This document shows, in pieces, positions 15,282 through 24,045 of a DNA stretch of 35,735 nt. The number at the start of each line of letters is the position of its first letter. Positions within the stretch are counted from its first letter, which is position 1. Under the pieces are notes generated by a model. That model worked only from the letters and a program-made list of their open reading frames with translations. It made no database searches and had not been told where the DNA came from. A program made the position numbers and the translations under genes. This DNA comes from Candidatus Nanopelagicales bacterium (GTDB taxonomy: Bacteria; Actinomycetota; Actinomycetes; S36-B12): contig JANRCR010000005.1 of assembly GCA_030726915.1 (NCBI GenBank), forward strand, positions 1 to 35,735, read 5' to 3'.

Positions 15282-16187
15282 GTGAATCCCGTCGATGCCG
15301 CTGCCGATCTCATCGCCACCGGCTTCCGCCGGATGGTCTCCGGTGACCCCGACGGGCAGCCCGACTGGGTGCGCGATCTCGAGAACGGTGCCGACACGGG
15401 CTACTTCGGCCCCGGCTCAGCCCCGTGGGCCGTGCACGGATCGCTGCCCACACTCGTCGGCGGTGTCCGGGCGCTGCTCCTCCAGGCCCTGCACCCGGCC
15501 GCCCTCGCGGGTGTGCAGGAGCACTCCCGATACGAAGACGATGCCCTCGGCCGGCTTGCGGGCACCACGCAGTGGCTCACCGTCGTCACCTTCGGCGACC
15601 AGGCGCAGGCGGATCGCGAATGCGCTCGCGTCCGCGGACTACATCGTCGCGTGAAGGGTGACTACAACGACGACGGTCACATGCGCCCCTACTCCGCCAT
15701 GGATCCCGATCTCCTGCGCTGGGTGCACGTCGCCTTCACCGACTCCTTCCTCGCCACGCATCGGGTGTGGGGCGGGCCCATCCCCGGGGGCGAGGATGCC
15801 TATGTGCGCGAGTGGGCCCTGGCCGGTGAGTTGGTTGGAGTGACCGATCCGCCCCGTTCCGTCGCTGAGCTCGAGCAGCAACTCGCTGACTTTGAGCCGG
15901 TGCTGCGCCGCTCCGACGCCAGTCAGCGGACCGTGCGCTTCATCCGTCAGGCACCCCTGCCCCTGCCCGCGCGGCCGCCGTACAGCGTGCTCCTCGCGGG
16001 TGCGGCGTCGACCCTGCCGGCGCACTATCGACACCTGCTCGGGCTCCCGTCCATCCCGCTGGCCGTGACCAAGCCGGCGGTCGGGGCCCTGCTGGGGGCG
16101 ATGGGTGCGGTCCTGGGGCGTCAGTCACCGTCGCAGCGCAATGCGCGCCGACGGGCTGCCCGTCTGGATGCTGCAGCCGCGGGCTAG
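15282..16187 (+). CDS. MpaB/DUF2236 oxygenase family protein
   Basis: This 301-residue protein has the DUF2236 hallmarks: G-S-A-P-W-A-V near 46-52, L-L-L-Q-A-L-H-P-A-A-L-A-G-V near 66-79, H-S-R-Y-E-D soon after, and D-P-D-L-L-R-W-V-H-V-A-F-T-D-S in the middle. The conserved His and Arg residues are those proposed to bind haem b in rubber oxygenase Lcp and in MpaB, which cleave isoprenoid chains. Many actinobacteria have several paralogues of unknown function. GTG start with AGGGGG just upstream. It follows the M20 gene by 18 bp and its last 4 bp overlap the convergent DUF1622 gene. Confidence 0.88.
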   Translation: MNPVDAAADLIATGFRRMVSGDPDGQPDWVRDLENGADTGYFGPGSAPWAVHGSLPTLVGGVRALLLQALHPAALAGVQEHSRYEDDALGRLAGTTQWLTVVTFGDQAQADRECARVRGLHRRVKGDYNDDGHMRPYSAMDPDLLRWVHVAFTDSFLATHRVWGGPIPGGEDAYVREWALAGELVGVTDPPRSVAELEQQLADFEPVLRRSDASQRTVRFIRQAPLPLPARPPYSVLLAGAASTLPAHYRHLLGLPSIPLAVTKPAVGALLGAMGAVLGRQSPSQRNARRRAARLDAAAAG

Positions 16188-16606
16188 ACGATGTCGGCGT
16201 CGGGCACGGCACCGCCGCGCTTTTGCGCCTGGGCGATGACGGTCGCACCGCTCACCGTGGCCTTGCGCCAGGGTGGCACTCCGTCGATCTCGATCTCGAG
16301 GGAGAAGGACAGGAAGGTGCGGATCAGCACGATCAGTCCCAAGACGATGACATTGTCCAGTGTCGGTGCCACCGCGACAGTGCGGATGAGATCCCCGGCG
16401 ACCAGGATCTCCAAGCTCAACAGCACCACACCCCCGAAGGTCTGCCGCATGAGTTTGTACGCCGCGACACCACTGCGCGTGCGCGCCCACAGTCGCAGCG
16501 ATGTGATCGTCGCGAAGATGAGCCCCACCATCAGGACGGCCGCCGCGATGACCTCGAAGACCTGGGCGACGACCAGCATCGACTGCGTATACGTCTCTTC
16601 GTTCAT
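16184..16606 (-). CDS. DUF1622 membrane protein
   Basis: Small integral membrane protein of 140 residues, with hydrophobic segments at about 10-33 (F-E-V-I-A-A-A-V-L-M-V-G-L-I), 58-74 (G-G-V-V-L-L-S-L-E-I-L-V-A-G-D) and 82-100 (N-V-I-V-L-G-L-I-V-L-I-R-T-F-L). This matches DUF1622, including R-T-F-L-S-F-S-L-E-x-E. The tail is cytosolic and basic. It is 43 bp downstream of the WS/DGAT stop on the same strand, with a 12-bp palindrome in the gap. Function unknown. Confidence 0.88.
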   Translation of the reverse strand: MNEETYTQSMLVVAQVFEVIAAAVLMVGLIFATITSLRLWARTRSGVAAYKLMRQTFGGVVLLSLEILVAGDLIRTVAVAPTLDNVIVLGLIVLIRTFLSFSLEIEIDGVPPWRKATVSGATVIAQAQKRGGAVPDADIV

Positions 16607-16621
16607 GAGATGGACCCTGCC

Positions 16622-16633
16622 ATATCCGGATAT
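16622..16633. promoter_or_regulatory. Perfect 12-bp palindrome upstream of DUF1622 gene
   Basis: ATATCCGGATAT is a perfect palindrome 16 bp before the DUF1622 start codon and is strikingly A/T-rich for this genome. It could be an operator or part of a -10 region (GATATG on the minus strand). Confidence 0.3.
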
Positions 16634-16649
16634 CTCCTAGGCGCCATGG

Positions 16650-18173
16650 CTATCGGGGCTCGCCACGGTCGGGGTGCGCCGCGTCAATGAGGGAGGCGAG
16701 TTCGGCGAGGGTGCCCTCGACCAGCTCGCGAGGATCGGGCACCAGATCGGTGTCGGTGGCAAAGCCGATGGTGACCGTCCCGGCGTAGGAGAAGATCGTG
16801 CAGGTCATCGGCTGATCACCCGATGAGGGGGCAAAGCCGATCACCTGGTGCACCGGGGCGCCCGCGAAGGTCAGCGGTGCTCGCGGCCCCGGCACGTTGG
16901 TCAGGACGCCCACCGCCTTGTTGGCAAAGAAATTGGTCAGCGCGGTGCTGACCCGCAGCGGCGCCGTGGAGATTCCGCGCTGCACCCCGAAGGTGAGGAT
17001 CGGCTCATCCGATCGCTTGATCCGACTCATGCGCGATGCCGTCACTTCCAGTCGCGTGACGGCGTCAGGCGGCTCCAGCGGGAGCACGGCCATGACCAGG
17101 GCAAAGAAGTTGCCCAGATCCTCGGGGAGATTATCCGCGATCGGCACGAGATTGACCGGCACCATCCACTCGACCTCGTCGACGACGTCATCCCCGCGAG
17201 CGCGTAGATAGCGACGCATGCCACCGGCCACGGCGGTGAGGAGTACGTCGTTGACGCTGGCTCCGTATCGGTGGCCGACGGACTTCACGTCATCCAGGGA
17301 GAGCAGCGGAGACCACGCCACGCTTTTGCGCGTCCCGGGGGTGCCGCTCCACACCGTGCGGACCGAGGGTCCGCGCAGGGCAAGTTTGGCTACGGATGCG
17401 GTCGTGTTGGCGAGGCGATTGTCCAGACCCCACGCCTCGAAGGCGTCGACCAGTCGCCCCGGACTGCGCAGGACGTCACCGCTGATATCCCAGCCGGAGT
17501 CCCAGGCGCCGCGAGCATCTCGCGTGATCGACGCGGCTCCCCGGGCGAGTGCGCGGGCACTATCGGCGATCGCCTCGGTCACCGCGCTGACCACCCCGGT
17601 CGCGATGGCACGCGGGCCACTCTCACCGCGCGTCCGAGCCACCATGGCCGTGACGTGTGGATCGGCGGTATCGCACAGGCTGAGCATCACCTGGGTCAGG
17701 CGCACGCCATCCGCGATCGCGTGATGGAAGCGAGCCACAAAGGCGGCGCCGACGCGACCATCGTCGAGGACCACATCATCGACGAGGGTCAGATCCCACA
17801 GGGGGCGATCCCGATCCAGTGGACGTGAGCGCTGCTCGGCGACGTACTGCTCAAGCTCGGCCATCCCAGCGGCACCGGGCAGCGTGACCCGACGCAGGTG
17901 GCGGTCGAGGTGGAAGTCGGCGTCGGGCTGCCACACCCAGCCCTCCTCACCGTGCAGGGCGCGACAACCAAAGACGGGGAAGCGATCCAGCAGGCGGGTG
18001 GTGGTCGCCTCCACAACGGCATCCCAGGACGGGGGTGCGGTGCAGAGCATGACGCCGTCGATGACCATGAGGTTGTTGGGCCGATCCATCGTCAGCCAGA
18101 GCGAGTCCTGGGCACTCATGGTCGTGACCCGCGTGGTCACGGCACCGGGATCGATCGGCATGCTCGAATCCAC
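16650..18173 (-). CDS. Wax ester synthase/diacylglycerol acyltransferase (WS/DGAT)
   Basis: Bifunctional acyltransferase that makes triacylglycerol or wax esters from acyl-CoA for storage lipid. The condensation-type active site H-H-A-I-A-D-G lies at residues 150-156. Supporting motifs are P-L-W-D-L-T-L-V-D-D before it, N-D-V-L-L-T-A-V-A-G-G-M-R in the middle, and N-V-P-G-P-R-x-P-L-x-F-A-G towards the end, all typical of the actinobacterial family. Its length, 507 residues, is slightly longer than usual. The start is the GTG at 18173, preceded by GGAGGAGG with 6-7 nt spacing, not the frame-opening codon at 18266. It diverges from acetoacetyl-CoA synthetase across 75 bp. Confidence 0.92.
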   Translation of the reverse strand: MDSSMPIDPGAVTTRVTTMSAQDSLWLTMDRPNNLMVIDGVMLCTAPPSWDAVVEATTTRLLDRFPVFGCRALHGEEGWVWQPDADFHLDRHLRRVTLPGAAGMAELEQYVAEQRSRPLDRDRPLWDLTLVDDVVLDDGRVGAAFVARFHHAIADGVRLTQVMLSLCDTADPHVTAMVARTRGESGPRAIATGVVSAVTEAIADSARALARGAASITRDARGAWDSGWDISGDVLRSPGRLVDAFEAWGLDNRLANTTASVAKLALRGPSVRTVWSGTPGTRKSVAWSPLLSLDDVKSVGHRYGASVNDVLLTAVAGGMRRYLRARGDDVVDEVEWMVPVNLVPIADNLPEDLGNFFALVMAVLPLEPPDAVTRLEVTASRMSRIKRSDEPILTFGVQRGISTAPLRVSTALTNFFANKAVGVLTNVPGPRAPLTFAGAPVHQVIGFAPSSGDQPMTCTIFSYAGTVTIGFATDTDLVPDPRELVEGTLAELASLIDAAHPDRGEPR

Positions 18174-18248
18174 GATCCACCTCCTCCCACATGTCGGTCG
18201 GGGGCCCACCGTACGCCGAACCGGGGCTCGCGGTGACAGGATGCGCTC

Positions 18249-20273
18249 ATGTCCGATCCCGTGCATGTCCCCACCGGCCGATCGACCCGGATGGCCGACT
18301 TCGCGCGCGTTGCCGGGGAGCGCAGCGGTCGCGATCTATCGGCCTACGACGACCTCCACGCCTGGTCGATCGCCGATCCCGATGCATTTTGGTCCGCAGT
18401 ATGGGACTACTTCGGCGTCATTGGTGAGCGCGGGGAGCATGCTGCGGCACCGGCGACGCTGCCGCAGGCGGTGTTCTTCCCCGGCGCATCCTTGAATATC
18501 GTCGACACCTACCTGCGACCCGTGCCCGAGCGGGATGACGTTGGCTTGCCGATCGTGGTCCAAACAGCAGAGGTCGGCGACGGCCTCGCAGTGATCGCCT
18601 CCCTGACCCATGCGGAGTTGGTGGAGCGCGTGGCGGCCACAGCGGCCGCACTGCGTGCCCGCGGAGTCACCCCCGGTGATCGCATCGCCCTGGTGCTGCC
18701 GGTGGGGATCGATGCCCTGGTGGTCACGCTCGCGGGCTTGGCCATCGGCGCCATCGTGTCGAGTGCGGCACCGGAGTTTGGTGTCCCCGCGATCGTGGAC
18801 CGCTTCGGTCAACTCGACCCCAGGGTGCTCGTGGGTACGACGTCCTACCGGTGGGCGGGACGCCGCTACGACCGACGGGACCATCTCGTGGAGTTGGTCC
18901 GCGAGTTGCCGACCGTGCGCGCGCTCATGATCGTGCCCGGAGCCGATGACGTCAACAGCCCGATCGACCCGGATGTGGTCGATGTCGCGCGCATCGCCGC
19001 CCTATGCGTCGCCGGCAGTAACCGACTCCTCCAGGTCGATCTCTTGTCGGATGCCCAGCGTCGCCATCGCGGGGTGGAGTTGGAGACCGCGCCCCTACGT
19101 TTTGACGATCCGGCGTATGTCCTCTTCTCCTCCGGCACCACCGGCACACCCAAGTGCCTTGTCCACCGCGCCGGCGGGGTGCTGGTCAAGCATCTCGTCG
19201 AGGCTGGGCTGCACGGTGACTTCGGGCCCGGTGACCGCGTCTGCTTCTTCACGACCACCGGCTGGATGATGTGGAACTGGGCCATCTCCGTGCTGGCCAC
19301 GGGCGCGACACTCGTGCTGCACGACGGGGCGCCTACCTATCCGACGACGGATGCGCTCTTTGACCTCGTTGACGTCGCGGATCTGACCCATCTCGGTCTG
19401 GGGGCGCGCCTGCTGGACGCCGCGCGCACCGAGGGGCTGTCCCTGCGCGGGGGCCGTGCCCTCGATCGCCTGCGCATGGTGCTCGTGACCGGGTCACCCC
19501 ACACGGAGGCGACCGCTCGGTGGCTCGTGGATGAGTTGGGGCCCGATGTCATGCCGCAGCCGATCTCGGGGGGCACCGACCTCGTGGGCTGTTTCCTGGC
19601 TGGATCGCCGACACTGCCGGTGTGGGCGGGGGAGTTGCCCCGCGCGGCCCTCGGCATGGATGTCGACGTGTACGACGCCGACGGCGTACCCACTGCGGAT
19701 GCGACCCCGGGGGAACTCATCTGCCGAAACACCTTCCCGACGGTCCCGGTCGGCATCTGGGGGGATACGGATGGCTCCCTGCTGCACGAGACCTATTTTG
19801 CGCACTACCCCGGCGTGTGGACCCACGGTGATCTCACCTCGCGGACCGCCAGCGGCGGCTTCATCATCCACGGCCGATCCGATGCCACCCTCAACGTCGG
19901 GGGCGTGCGCATCGGGACGGGTGAGGTCTACGCCTCCCTCGAGCATGTGCCCGAGGTGGTCGATGCACTCGCATTTGCGCAGGTGTGGCAGGACGACACC
20001 CGCATGGTGCTCCTCGTCGTCCTGGCATCGGGAGCCGAACTCGACGGTGATATGCGCGACCGCATCCGCCGGGTGCTGCGCGAGCGCGGCTCCCCGCGAC
20101 ATGTCCCGGCGGTCATCGCCCGCGTGGACGACCTGCCGCGCACACTCACCGGCAAACTTGCCGAGATTGCCGTCGCCAACATCGTCAACGATCGGCCCGT
20201 GCGCAATCGGGACGCCCTCGCCAATCCCGACACGCTCGACGTCATTGCCGCGCTGGAGGCACTGCGGGTCTAG
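18249..20273 (+). CDS. aacS: Acetoacetyl-CoA synthetase
   Basis: Activates acetoacetate to acetoacetyl-CoA with ATP, feeding ketone bodies into lipid or storage polymer metabolism. It is an ANL-superfamily enzyme of 674 residues, the length of AacS. The N-terminal cap domain begins about D-L-H-A-W-S-I-A-D-P-D-A-F-W. The ATP loop is F-S-S-G-T-T-G-T-P-K (about 292-301), followed by T-T-T-G-W-M-M-W-N-W, which is characteristic of AacS, then S-G-G-T-D-L-V-G-C-F, and G-D-L with R-S-D-A-T-L-N-V-G-G-V-R. The C-terminal catalytic lysine lies in L-P-R-T-L-T-G-K-L-A-E. Paired divergently with a WS/DGAT gene, it may supply acyl precursors; that is inference. Confidence 0.95.
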   Translation: MSDPVHVPTGRSTRMADFARVAGERSGRDLSAYDDLHAWSIADPDAFWSAVWDYFGVIGERGEHAAAPATLPQAVFFPGASLNIVDTYLRPVPERDDVGLPIVVQTAEVGDGLAVIASLTHAELVERVAATAAALRARGVTPGDRIALVLPVGIDALVVTLAGLAIGAIVSSAAPEFGVPAIVDRFGQLDPRVLVGTTSYRWAGRRYDRRDHLVELVRELPTVRALMIVPGADDVNSPIDPDVVDVARIAALCVAGSNRLLQVDLLSDAQRRHRGVELETAPLRFDDPAYVLFSSGTTGTPKCLVHRAGGVLVKHLVEAGLHGDFGPGDRVCFFTTTGWMMWNWAISVLATGATLVLHDGAPTYPTTDALFDLVDVADLTHLGLGARLLDAARTEGLSLRGGRALDRLRMVLVTGSPHTEATARWLVDELGPDVMPQPISGGTDLVGCFLAGSPTLPVWAGELPRAALGMDVDVYDADGVPTADATPGELICRNTFPTVPVGIWGDTDGSLLHETYFAHYPGVWTHGDLTSRTASGGFIIHGRSDATLNVGGVRIGTGEVYASLEHVPEVVDALAFAQVWQDDTRMVLLVVLASGAELDGDMRDRIRRVLRERGSPRHVPAVIARVDDLPRTLTGKLAEIAVANIVNDRPVRNRDALANPDTLDVIAALEALRV

Positions 20274-20349
20274 GCAGCGCGGGTCCGGGTGTTCCGCTCG
20301 GCGGGGTGATCTGGTCGTGCGATGTGTGCGCTCGCGGCAGGATGGGGCC

Positions 20350-21000
20350 ATGGCCCCCGCCCAGGCACTCCTCCTCGACGTCGGTGTCGTCCTCTTTAAG
20401 TCCGCGTGGGAGATCGCCGATGACTATGAGCGCCTGCGGGGTCTGCCCGCGGGCACGGTGGTCGGGCGCGGCCCACTCGAGTGGACGGCCCCGGATGACC
20501 TGTGGCAGCGCTATCGGGCGGGGGAGATCACCGAGCGTGACTACTGGCTCACCTTCGCCGACACCGCCGTCGCCAATGGTGCGCCCCTGGACGGCCATCC
20601 CCACCTCATGCGCGCGATGTTCCAGCAGCCCGGTGTCGAGGCGGTGCGACCCGAGGCCCTCGCGCTCGTCGAGGAATGCAAGGTCGCCGGGATTGCCCTG
20701 GGCATCCTCACCAATGAGCTCATGGACTTCCAGGGCAGGGAGTGGGTCGAGGCGCAATCGTGGTTCCGCGACTTCCCCGTCCTCGTCGACTCCAGTGAGC
20801 TCGGCATCCGCAAGCCCGATCCGCGCCCGTACCTCATCAGTGCCGAGGCACTGCACCTGCCGCCACACGAGATCGTCTTCATTGACGACAATCCGGCGTA
20901 CGTCGACGGCGGAAACGCCGTGGGCATGCGCTCCATCCTGCTCGAGGTGACCGATCCCGCCGCCGCCTTTGACGCGGCGCGCACCGAACTTGGCCTCTGA
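20350..21000 (+). CDS. HAD-superfamily hydrolase
   Basis: Putative phosphatase of 216 residues. Motif I is L-L-D-V-G-V-V-L-F: the nucleophilic Asp is present, but the second Asp of the usual DxD is Gly, as in the epoxide-hydrolase-N/YihX-like branch. Motif II is I-L-T-N-E, motif III is the Lys in G-I-R-K-P-D-P, and motif IV is F-I-D-D-N-P-A-Y-V-D-G-G-N-A-V-G-M. A helical cap lies between about 15 and 90. I chose the ATG at 20350 although the frame is open far upstream over the previous gene. It follows aacS by 76 bp. Substrate unknown. Confidence 0.88.
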   Translation: MAPAQALLLDVGVVLFKSAWEIADDYERLRGLPAGTVVGRGPLEWTAPDDLWQRYRAGEITERDYWLTFADTAVANGAPLDGHPHLMRAMFQQPGVEAVRPEALALVEECKVAGIALGILTNELMDFQGREWVEAQSWFRDFPVLVDSSELGIRKPDPRPYLISAEALHLPPHEIVFIDDNPAYVDGGNAVGMRSILLEVTDPAAAFDAARTELGL

Positions 21001-21116
21001 CCCTACGGGTGGGCATCCGGTGTGCCACGATGTGACTGCACCGCCACGGGGGAGGTGCCGGGACCGGTGGGCTGTGGCCCAGGACCCCGGGGGGATCGTG
21101 GATTCGGGGGGATCCG

Positions 21117-21674
21117 ATGGCAATCACGGAGTCGGTGACCGAGGTCACCGGGCTGGATTTGCGCACCAGGGTGCTCGTGCTGCGCAATGGCGCGGCCAGT
21201 GCCCATCTGAGCGGAGTCGTCGATGCCCTGCAGACGGCCGGCTACCTCGTCGAGGCCGGTGAGCAGGACGATGTGACGGGTCGCCTCCCGGCGGAGGCGG
21301 TGCGATACGACGTCGTCATCGTGGATCCGCGTGCCCTCGCCCGTCAGGCGGCGCCGGCCGCTGACCTCGCAGATCTGGCATGTGGTCGCCTGCGCATCGA
21401 CTCGGCGCGGCGCACGGTCTACGTCGATGAGAGCCCGGTGCGCCTGTCCGCTCGGGAGTTCACCCTGCTGCACCATCTCGCCGCGCATCCGGGAGTGGTC
21501 TTCAGTCGCGACGCACTCCTGCGTGCTGTCTGGGGATCCGCGTGGCGGACGGAGGGCTCGGTGACGGAATACGTCCGACGGCTGCGCATGCTGCTCGCAC
21601 CGACGGGCATCGGGGAGTGCATCGTCACCCGCAAGGGATTCGGCTACTCCTTCGACCCCGACGCCGTCACCTGA
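21117..21674 (+). CDS. OmpR-type winged-helix regulator with degenerate receiver
   Basis: The C-terminal half (about 90-180) is a standard OmpR/PhoB winged-helix DNA-binding domain: L-S-A-R-E-F-T-L-L-H-H-L-A-A-H-P-G, then V-F-S-R-D-A-L-L, V-W-G, T-E-Y-V-R-R-L-R and V-T-R-K-G-F-G-Y-S-F. The first 85 residues resemble a shrunken receiver fold (V-L-V-L-R-N-G, then Y-D-V-V-I-V-D-P) but lack the acidic pair, the Thr and the Lys needed for phosphotransfer, and are about 35 residues short. No histidine kinase is adjacent. It is therefore probably an orphan, phosphorylation-independent regulator. It converges with kmo, with 7 bp between stops. Confidence 0.82.
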   Translation: MAITESVTEVTGLDLRTRVLVLRNGAASAHLSGVVDALQTAGYLVEAGEQDDVTGRLPAEAVRYDVVIVDPRALARQAAPAADLADLACGRLRIDSARRTVYVDESPVRLSAREFTLLHHLAAHPGVVFSRDALLRAVWGSAWRTEGSVTEYVRRLRMLLAPTGIGECIVTRKGFGYSFDPDAVT

Positions 21675-21681
21675 CGATCGC

Positions 21682-22992
21682 CTATCTGCGTCGGGATGCG
21701 AGTCCGACAGCCGCGAGCGCGGCGACCCCGGCGGCCGCCGCGAGACTGGCCACGGTGCGCTGCTTCTTGACCGTCGGCTCGATCTCGGCGTAGGGCGTGG
21801 TGCTGAAGGACACCATCTCGTAGCGCGTCTTGTAGCGGTCGCCCAGCACGCGATGCAGGAGTTGTTCGGTGCGGTGGGTCACCCGGTACGTCGGAGAGGT
21901 CACCCCATCGCGCATCTCGATGAAGTTGTGCAGGGCGAGATCGGCGATGGCATCCCCCTGCGGCTTGCGGATCGCGGCGTAGGCGGCCAGGGCGGGTGCC
22001 CAGTTGCCCAGGTGCACCTCCCACTGCCGGATCAGCTCGCTGCAGTCTTCGAATCCGGCGTTGGCACCCTGGCCGTAGAACGGGCAGATGGCATGTGCGG
22101 CATCACCGATGAGACCGACGCGACCGGCATTCCACGGTGAGCAGCGGACGGTGAGGAGGGAGCCGATGGGATTGAGGGCGTAGTCCTCCTCAAGGTCGGG
22201 CATGAGCTCAGAGGCATCGGGATAGTTGTCATCGAAATAGCGTCGCGCCTTGTCCGGCGTATCGATGTCCTCGAAGGATCCCGGCCCCGAACGCGGCCAA
22301 AACAGGGTCGCGGTGAAGCTGTGGTCGAGATTGGGCAGCGCGATCATCATGGACGCACCGCGCGGCCAAATGTGCAGCGCACCGGGATCGAGGGCGTAGT
22401 CGCCGTCCACCGGTGGGATGTTGAGCTCCTTGTAGCTGTGGCTGAGATAGTCCTGGGAGAAGTCGAATCCATCCCGCGGTTGCATGGCACGACGTACGAC
22501 GCTGAAGGCGCCGTCGGATCCGATGATGGCATCGGCTGCCACCTCGACCGGACCCTGCGGGCCCGTGAAGGACAGCGTGCATCCGTCGATGTCGATGCTG
22601 GTGAGTCGATGATCGAAGTGCACGGTGACGGAGGACTCCCGCTCTGCGGCATCGAGCAGCAGGTCATTGAGTTGTCCGCGGCTGATGGAATTGATACCGC
22701 GTTCGCCGTCAGCGCTGTAGGACTGGAACTCCTCGACGCCGTCGTTGTGGATCATCCGGCCCCGCATGAGGATCCCTCGGGAGAGTGCCTCATCCTCCAG
22801 CCCGACATCGCGCAGGGCGGTAAGTCCGCGGGTCGAGATGGCGAGGTTGATACTGCGGCCACGCTCCGCGCCCGACAGACGTGGATCACCGCGCCGTTCG
22901 TAGACGTCGACGGGCACACCGCGCTGCCCCAGCATGGTGGCGAGCAGGGCACCGGTGAGTCCCGCCCCCACGATCACAACGCGTTCGGTCAC
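21682..22992 (-). CDS. kmo: Kynurenine 3-monooxygenase
   Basis: FAD- and NADPH-dependent hydroxylase converting L-kynurenine to 3-hydroxykynurenine. The Rossmann motif V-I-V-G-A-G-L-T-G lies at about 5-13, then V-Y-E-R-R and the KMO-typical R-G-R-S-I-N-L-A-I-S-T-R-G. The second flavin motif is G-D-A-A-H-A-I-C-P-F-Y-G-Q-G-A-N-A-G-F-E-D in the last third, diagnostic for KMO. The C-terminus adds a hydrophobic helix (about 413-433) ending in R-R-R, which looks like a tail anchor. GTG start at 22992 with GGGAGGAC upstream. It is the last gene of the operon that begins with the RidA gene at 25007. Confidence 0.95.
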   Translation of the reverse strand: MTERVVIVGAGLTGALLATMLGQRGVPVDVYERRGDPRLSGAERGRSINLAISTRGLTALRDVGLEDEALSRGILMRGRMIHNDGVEEFQSYSADGERGINSISRGQLNDLLLDAAERESSVTVHFDHRLTSIDIDGCTLSFTGPQGPVEVAADAIIGSDGAFSVVRRAMQPRDGFDFSQDYLSHSYKELNIPPVDGDYALDPGALHIWPRGASMMIALPNLDHSFTATLFWPRSGPGSFEDIDTPDKARRYFDDNYPDASELMPDLEEDYALNPIGSLLTVRCSPWNAGRVGLIGDAAHAICPFYGQGANAGFEDCSELIRQWEVHLGNWAPALAAYAAIRKPQGDAIADLALHNFIEMRDGVTSPTYRVTHRTEQLLHRVLGDRYKTRYEMVSFSTTPYAEIEPTVKKQRTVASLAAAAGVAALAAVGLASRRR

Positions 22993-23029
22993 GATGTCCT
23001 CCCAGACGTAGTGCTGCAGCCGGACGTGC

Positions 23030-24043
23030 TCATGACGAGGCGCTCACGGTCAGGCCGAGGAAGCGCTCGGCGTTGCCCCCGAGGATGGCCCGGCGCTGGG
23101 CCTCGTCAAGGAAGTCAGCGCGACGGATCAGTCCACCCGCCGGGCGCTCACCCAGCGGATAGGGATAATCCGATCCCATCATGACCTGACCCACTCCCAG
23201 GGTGTCGACGAGGAGGCGCAGCGCCGGCTCATCGAAGACCACTGAGTCGACCGAGAAGCGATCGAGGTAGTCCGCGGGGGGTCGTGCGGATAGGCCGACG
23301 GCATCGGATCGGTTGTGCCAGGCATTGGTGAGTCGGCCGAGCCAAAAGGCAAAGGAGCCGCCACCGTGGGCAAAGCAGATGCGCAGTCGCTCGTCGACGC
23401 GGTCAAAAACTCCACCGAGGATGGCCGCGAGGATGGTGAGATGGGTCTCGGCGGGCATCCCGACCAGCCACTGCGCCATCCAGCGTGACGTGCGCGGGCT
23501 CGCGGTCATGTCCCACGGGTGCACGAAGACGGGGGCACCGACCTCGGCGCAGTGCTGCAGGAATTCGACGGTGCCGGGATCGTCGATATCGCGATCCCCC
23601 ACGTGGTTGCCGATCTCCACGCCACGATGTCCCGCGGCCAGGCAGCGATCCAACTCGGCGCAGGCAGCGTCGACATCCTGCAGCGGCACCTGGCAAAACG
23701 GTAGGAGCCGATCGGGCAGCCCAGCGCAGATGTCCAGGGATAGGTCGTTGAAGATGCGTGCGACCGCTGTGGCTTCACGCGCGGGCCGGTCGTAGGAGAA
23801 GAAGACCGGGGTCGGGGACACCACCTGGATGTCGACCCCGTCGGCGGTCATGTCGGCCTCGCGGATCTCAGGATCCCAGCACTGGCTGGTGATGCGTCGG
23901 AAATCCTGATCGTCCATGAGGATCATCGCGTCGCGCTCACTCTCGATCCGCAGTCGCGGCCACGGGCCCGGAGCACCGGTTGCCTCGGCGAGATCTGGCC
24001 AGCCCCGGGGTACGTCGTGGGAGTGAACGTCGACGACCGGCAC
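23030..24043 (-). CDS. nbaD: 2-amino-3-carboxymuconate-6-semialdehyde decarboxylase
   Basis: Amidohydrolase-superfamily zinc enzyme (ACMSD) that decarboxylates the ring-opened product of 3-hydroxyanthranilate, steering it away from quinolinate and NAD. At 337 residues it has the family length. Visible motifs are D-V-H-S-H-D (zinc His7 and His9), W-D-P-E-I-R near 56-61, V-H-P-W-D-M (His ligand, with the W-D characteristic of ACMSD), F-A-H-G-G-G-S in the second half, and G-S-D-Y-P-Y-P-L-G-E with the metal Asp. The GTG start at 24043 is 2 bp after the dioxygenase stop, so translation is tightly coupled. Confidence 0.94.
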   Translation of the reverse strand: MPVVDVHSHDVPRGWPDLAEATGAPGPWPRLRIESERDAMILMDDQDFRRITSQCWDPEIREADMTADGVDIQVVSPTPVFFSYDRPAREATAVARIFNDLSLDICAGLPDRLLPFCQVPLQDVDAACAELDRCLAAGHRGVEIGNHVGDRDIDDPGTVEFLQHCAEVGAPVFVHPWDMTASPRTSRWMAQWLVGMPAETHLTILAAILGGVFDRVDERLRICFAHGGGSFAFWLGRLTNAWHNRSDAVGLSARPPADYLDRFSVDSVVFDEPALRLLVDTLGVGQVMMGSDYPYPLGERPAGGLIRRADFLDEAQRRAILGGNAERFLGLTVSASS

Positions 24044-24045
24044 GC

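Noticed and set aside
20359-20385. Loss of the second Asp in HAD motif I as evidence of an inactive enzyme.
   Set aside because: D-x-G in motif I is common in the epoxide-hydrolase-N/YihX-like branch, so inactivity cannot be concluded.
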